From positions 1,178,001 through 1,242,000 of the forward strand of contig NZ_BCAG01000003.1 in NCBI RefSeq assembly GCF_001293685.1: a stretch of DNA of 64,000 nt. The letters run 5' to 3'. The position numbers and the translations under genes are program-made. Below, piece after piece: positions 63,816-64,000 of this stretch. How positions within the stretch are numbered: position 1 is the stretch's first letter; each line of letters opens with the position of its first letter. Source of the stretch: Desulfatitalea tepidiphila (GTDB lineage Bacteria > Desulfobacterota > Desulfobacteria > Desulfobacterales > Desulfosarcinaceae). The notes below the pieces were generated by a model. It saw nothing but the letters and a program-made list of their open reading frames with translations, had not been told where the DNA came from and searched no databases.

Positions 63816-64000
63816 TTGTAGCTCCTTTGCGTAAGTTGGACATTTTCAAATGCCAGCGGCTCTTTGTGAAGTTCCGGGGCCTGACCGTGACCCTTGAACT
63901 CCCATGCGGCGACATGGCAATAATCCTCGTCATTGCGTAGCGCTTCGTTCTCCTCGGTTTGGTAGGCTTCGTTGAAGTGGCCACCACACGACTCCTGGCG
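63812..64000 (-). CDS. sdhA: Succinate dehydrogenase/fumarate reductase flavoprotein subunit, C-terminal end
   Basis: Only the last 62 residues are present; the gene enters from the right edge and ends at 63812. The fragment contains [15 protein letters not shown], a conserved region of flavoprotein subunits, and HVAAWEFKG. It overlaps the iron-sulfur subunit start by four bases, so the two are co-translated. Confidence 0.9.
   Translation of the reverse strand, partial: RQESCGGHFNEAYQTEENEALRNDEDYCHVAAWEFKGHGQAPELHKEPLAFENVQLTQRSYK

Noticed and set aside
62964-63821. 285-residue plus-strand open frame opposite sdhB
   Set aside because: Antisense to a clear iron-sulfur subunit gene; its start lies in a repeat.

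Overview
The window is moderately GC-rich and looks like a piece of chromosome from a Desulfobacterota bacterium (former Deltaproteobacteria), probably a sulfate reducer of the Desulfosarcina type. This placement is inferred from the gene set: a SdhB/FrdB-type iron-sulfur subunit followed by its flavoprotein, a CheA with two CheW domains and a receiver, an HflKC pair, a DciA-type replication protein, and dispersed short palindromic elements. No phage, transposase, CRISPR array or rRNA is visible. Nearly all sequence is coding.

Region 1 (1-1690) holds the end of a family 2 glycosyltransferase with membrane segments and a complete family 4 glycosyltransferase. Region 2 (1978-32011) is one long plus-strand type VI secretion (T6SS) island. 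It opens with a protein carrying cysteine pairs and a tail of five Thr-x-x-Ile/Leu motifs, then a TagH-like C-terminal domain protein that lacks its FHA domain. These are followed by tssJ-tssK-tssL-tssM-tagF-tssA-tssB-tssC-hcp-tssE-tssF-tssG-clpV and vgrG. The distal part is a delivery and cargo module: a DUF6484 protein, a DUF2169 protein, a ketosynthase-like protein without the catalytic cysteine, a DUF4150 PAAR-like tip, a putative transglutaminase-fold effector, a lipoprotein that could be its immunity partner, a TIGR02270 helical-repeat protein and two unassigned proteins. All structural core genes are intact.

Region 3 (32347-41471) is a type IV pilus minor-pilin operon (FimT/GspH, PilW, PilV and PilX types, then PilY1), an unassigned gene and a PilB-type ATPase. 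PilW and PilY1 both carry Asp-rich EF-hand-like calcium loops. Region 4 (41566-48536, mostly minus strand) holds a LysM protein, groEL-groES, an FmdB zinc ribbon, an HExxH protein and hflC-hflK. A plus-strand 32-residue gene for a bS22/mS38-like ribosomal protein lies among them.

Region 5 (48908-54728, plus strand) carries DciA, a TrmN6-like methyltransferase, two tRNA-Ser genes, dnaX-ybaB-recR, a CxxCxxCC protein and murI. Two inverted copies of a roughly 145-bp palindromic element flank dnaX-ybaB. Region 6 (54801-62632, minus strand) is a chemosensory operon, REC-STAS then cheA-cheW-cheB-cheR and a response regulator. A near-consensus sigma-28 promoter lies upstream of cheA. Region 7 (63051-64000, minus strand) has the iron-sulfur subunit and the C-terminal end of the flavoprotein of succinate dehydrogenase/fumarate reductase.

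The least explained material is the multi-threonine tail protein with the FHA-less TagH at the head of the T6SS operon, the effector/lipoprotein pair at its end, and three families of palindromic intergenic elements, two of which overlap stop codons or sit between operon genes.
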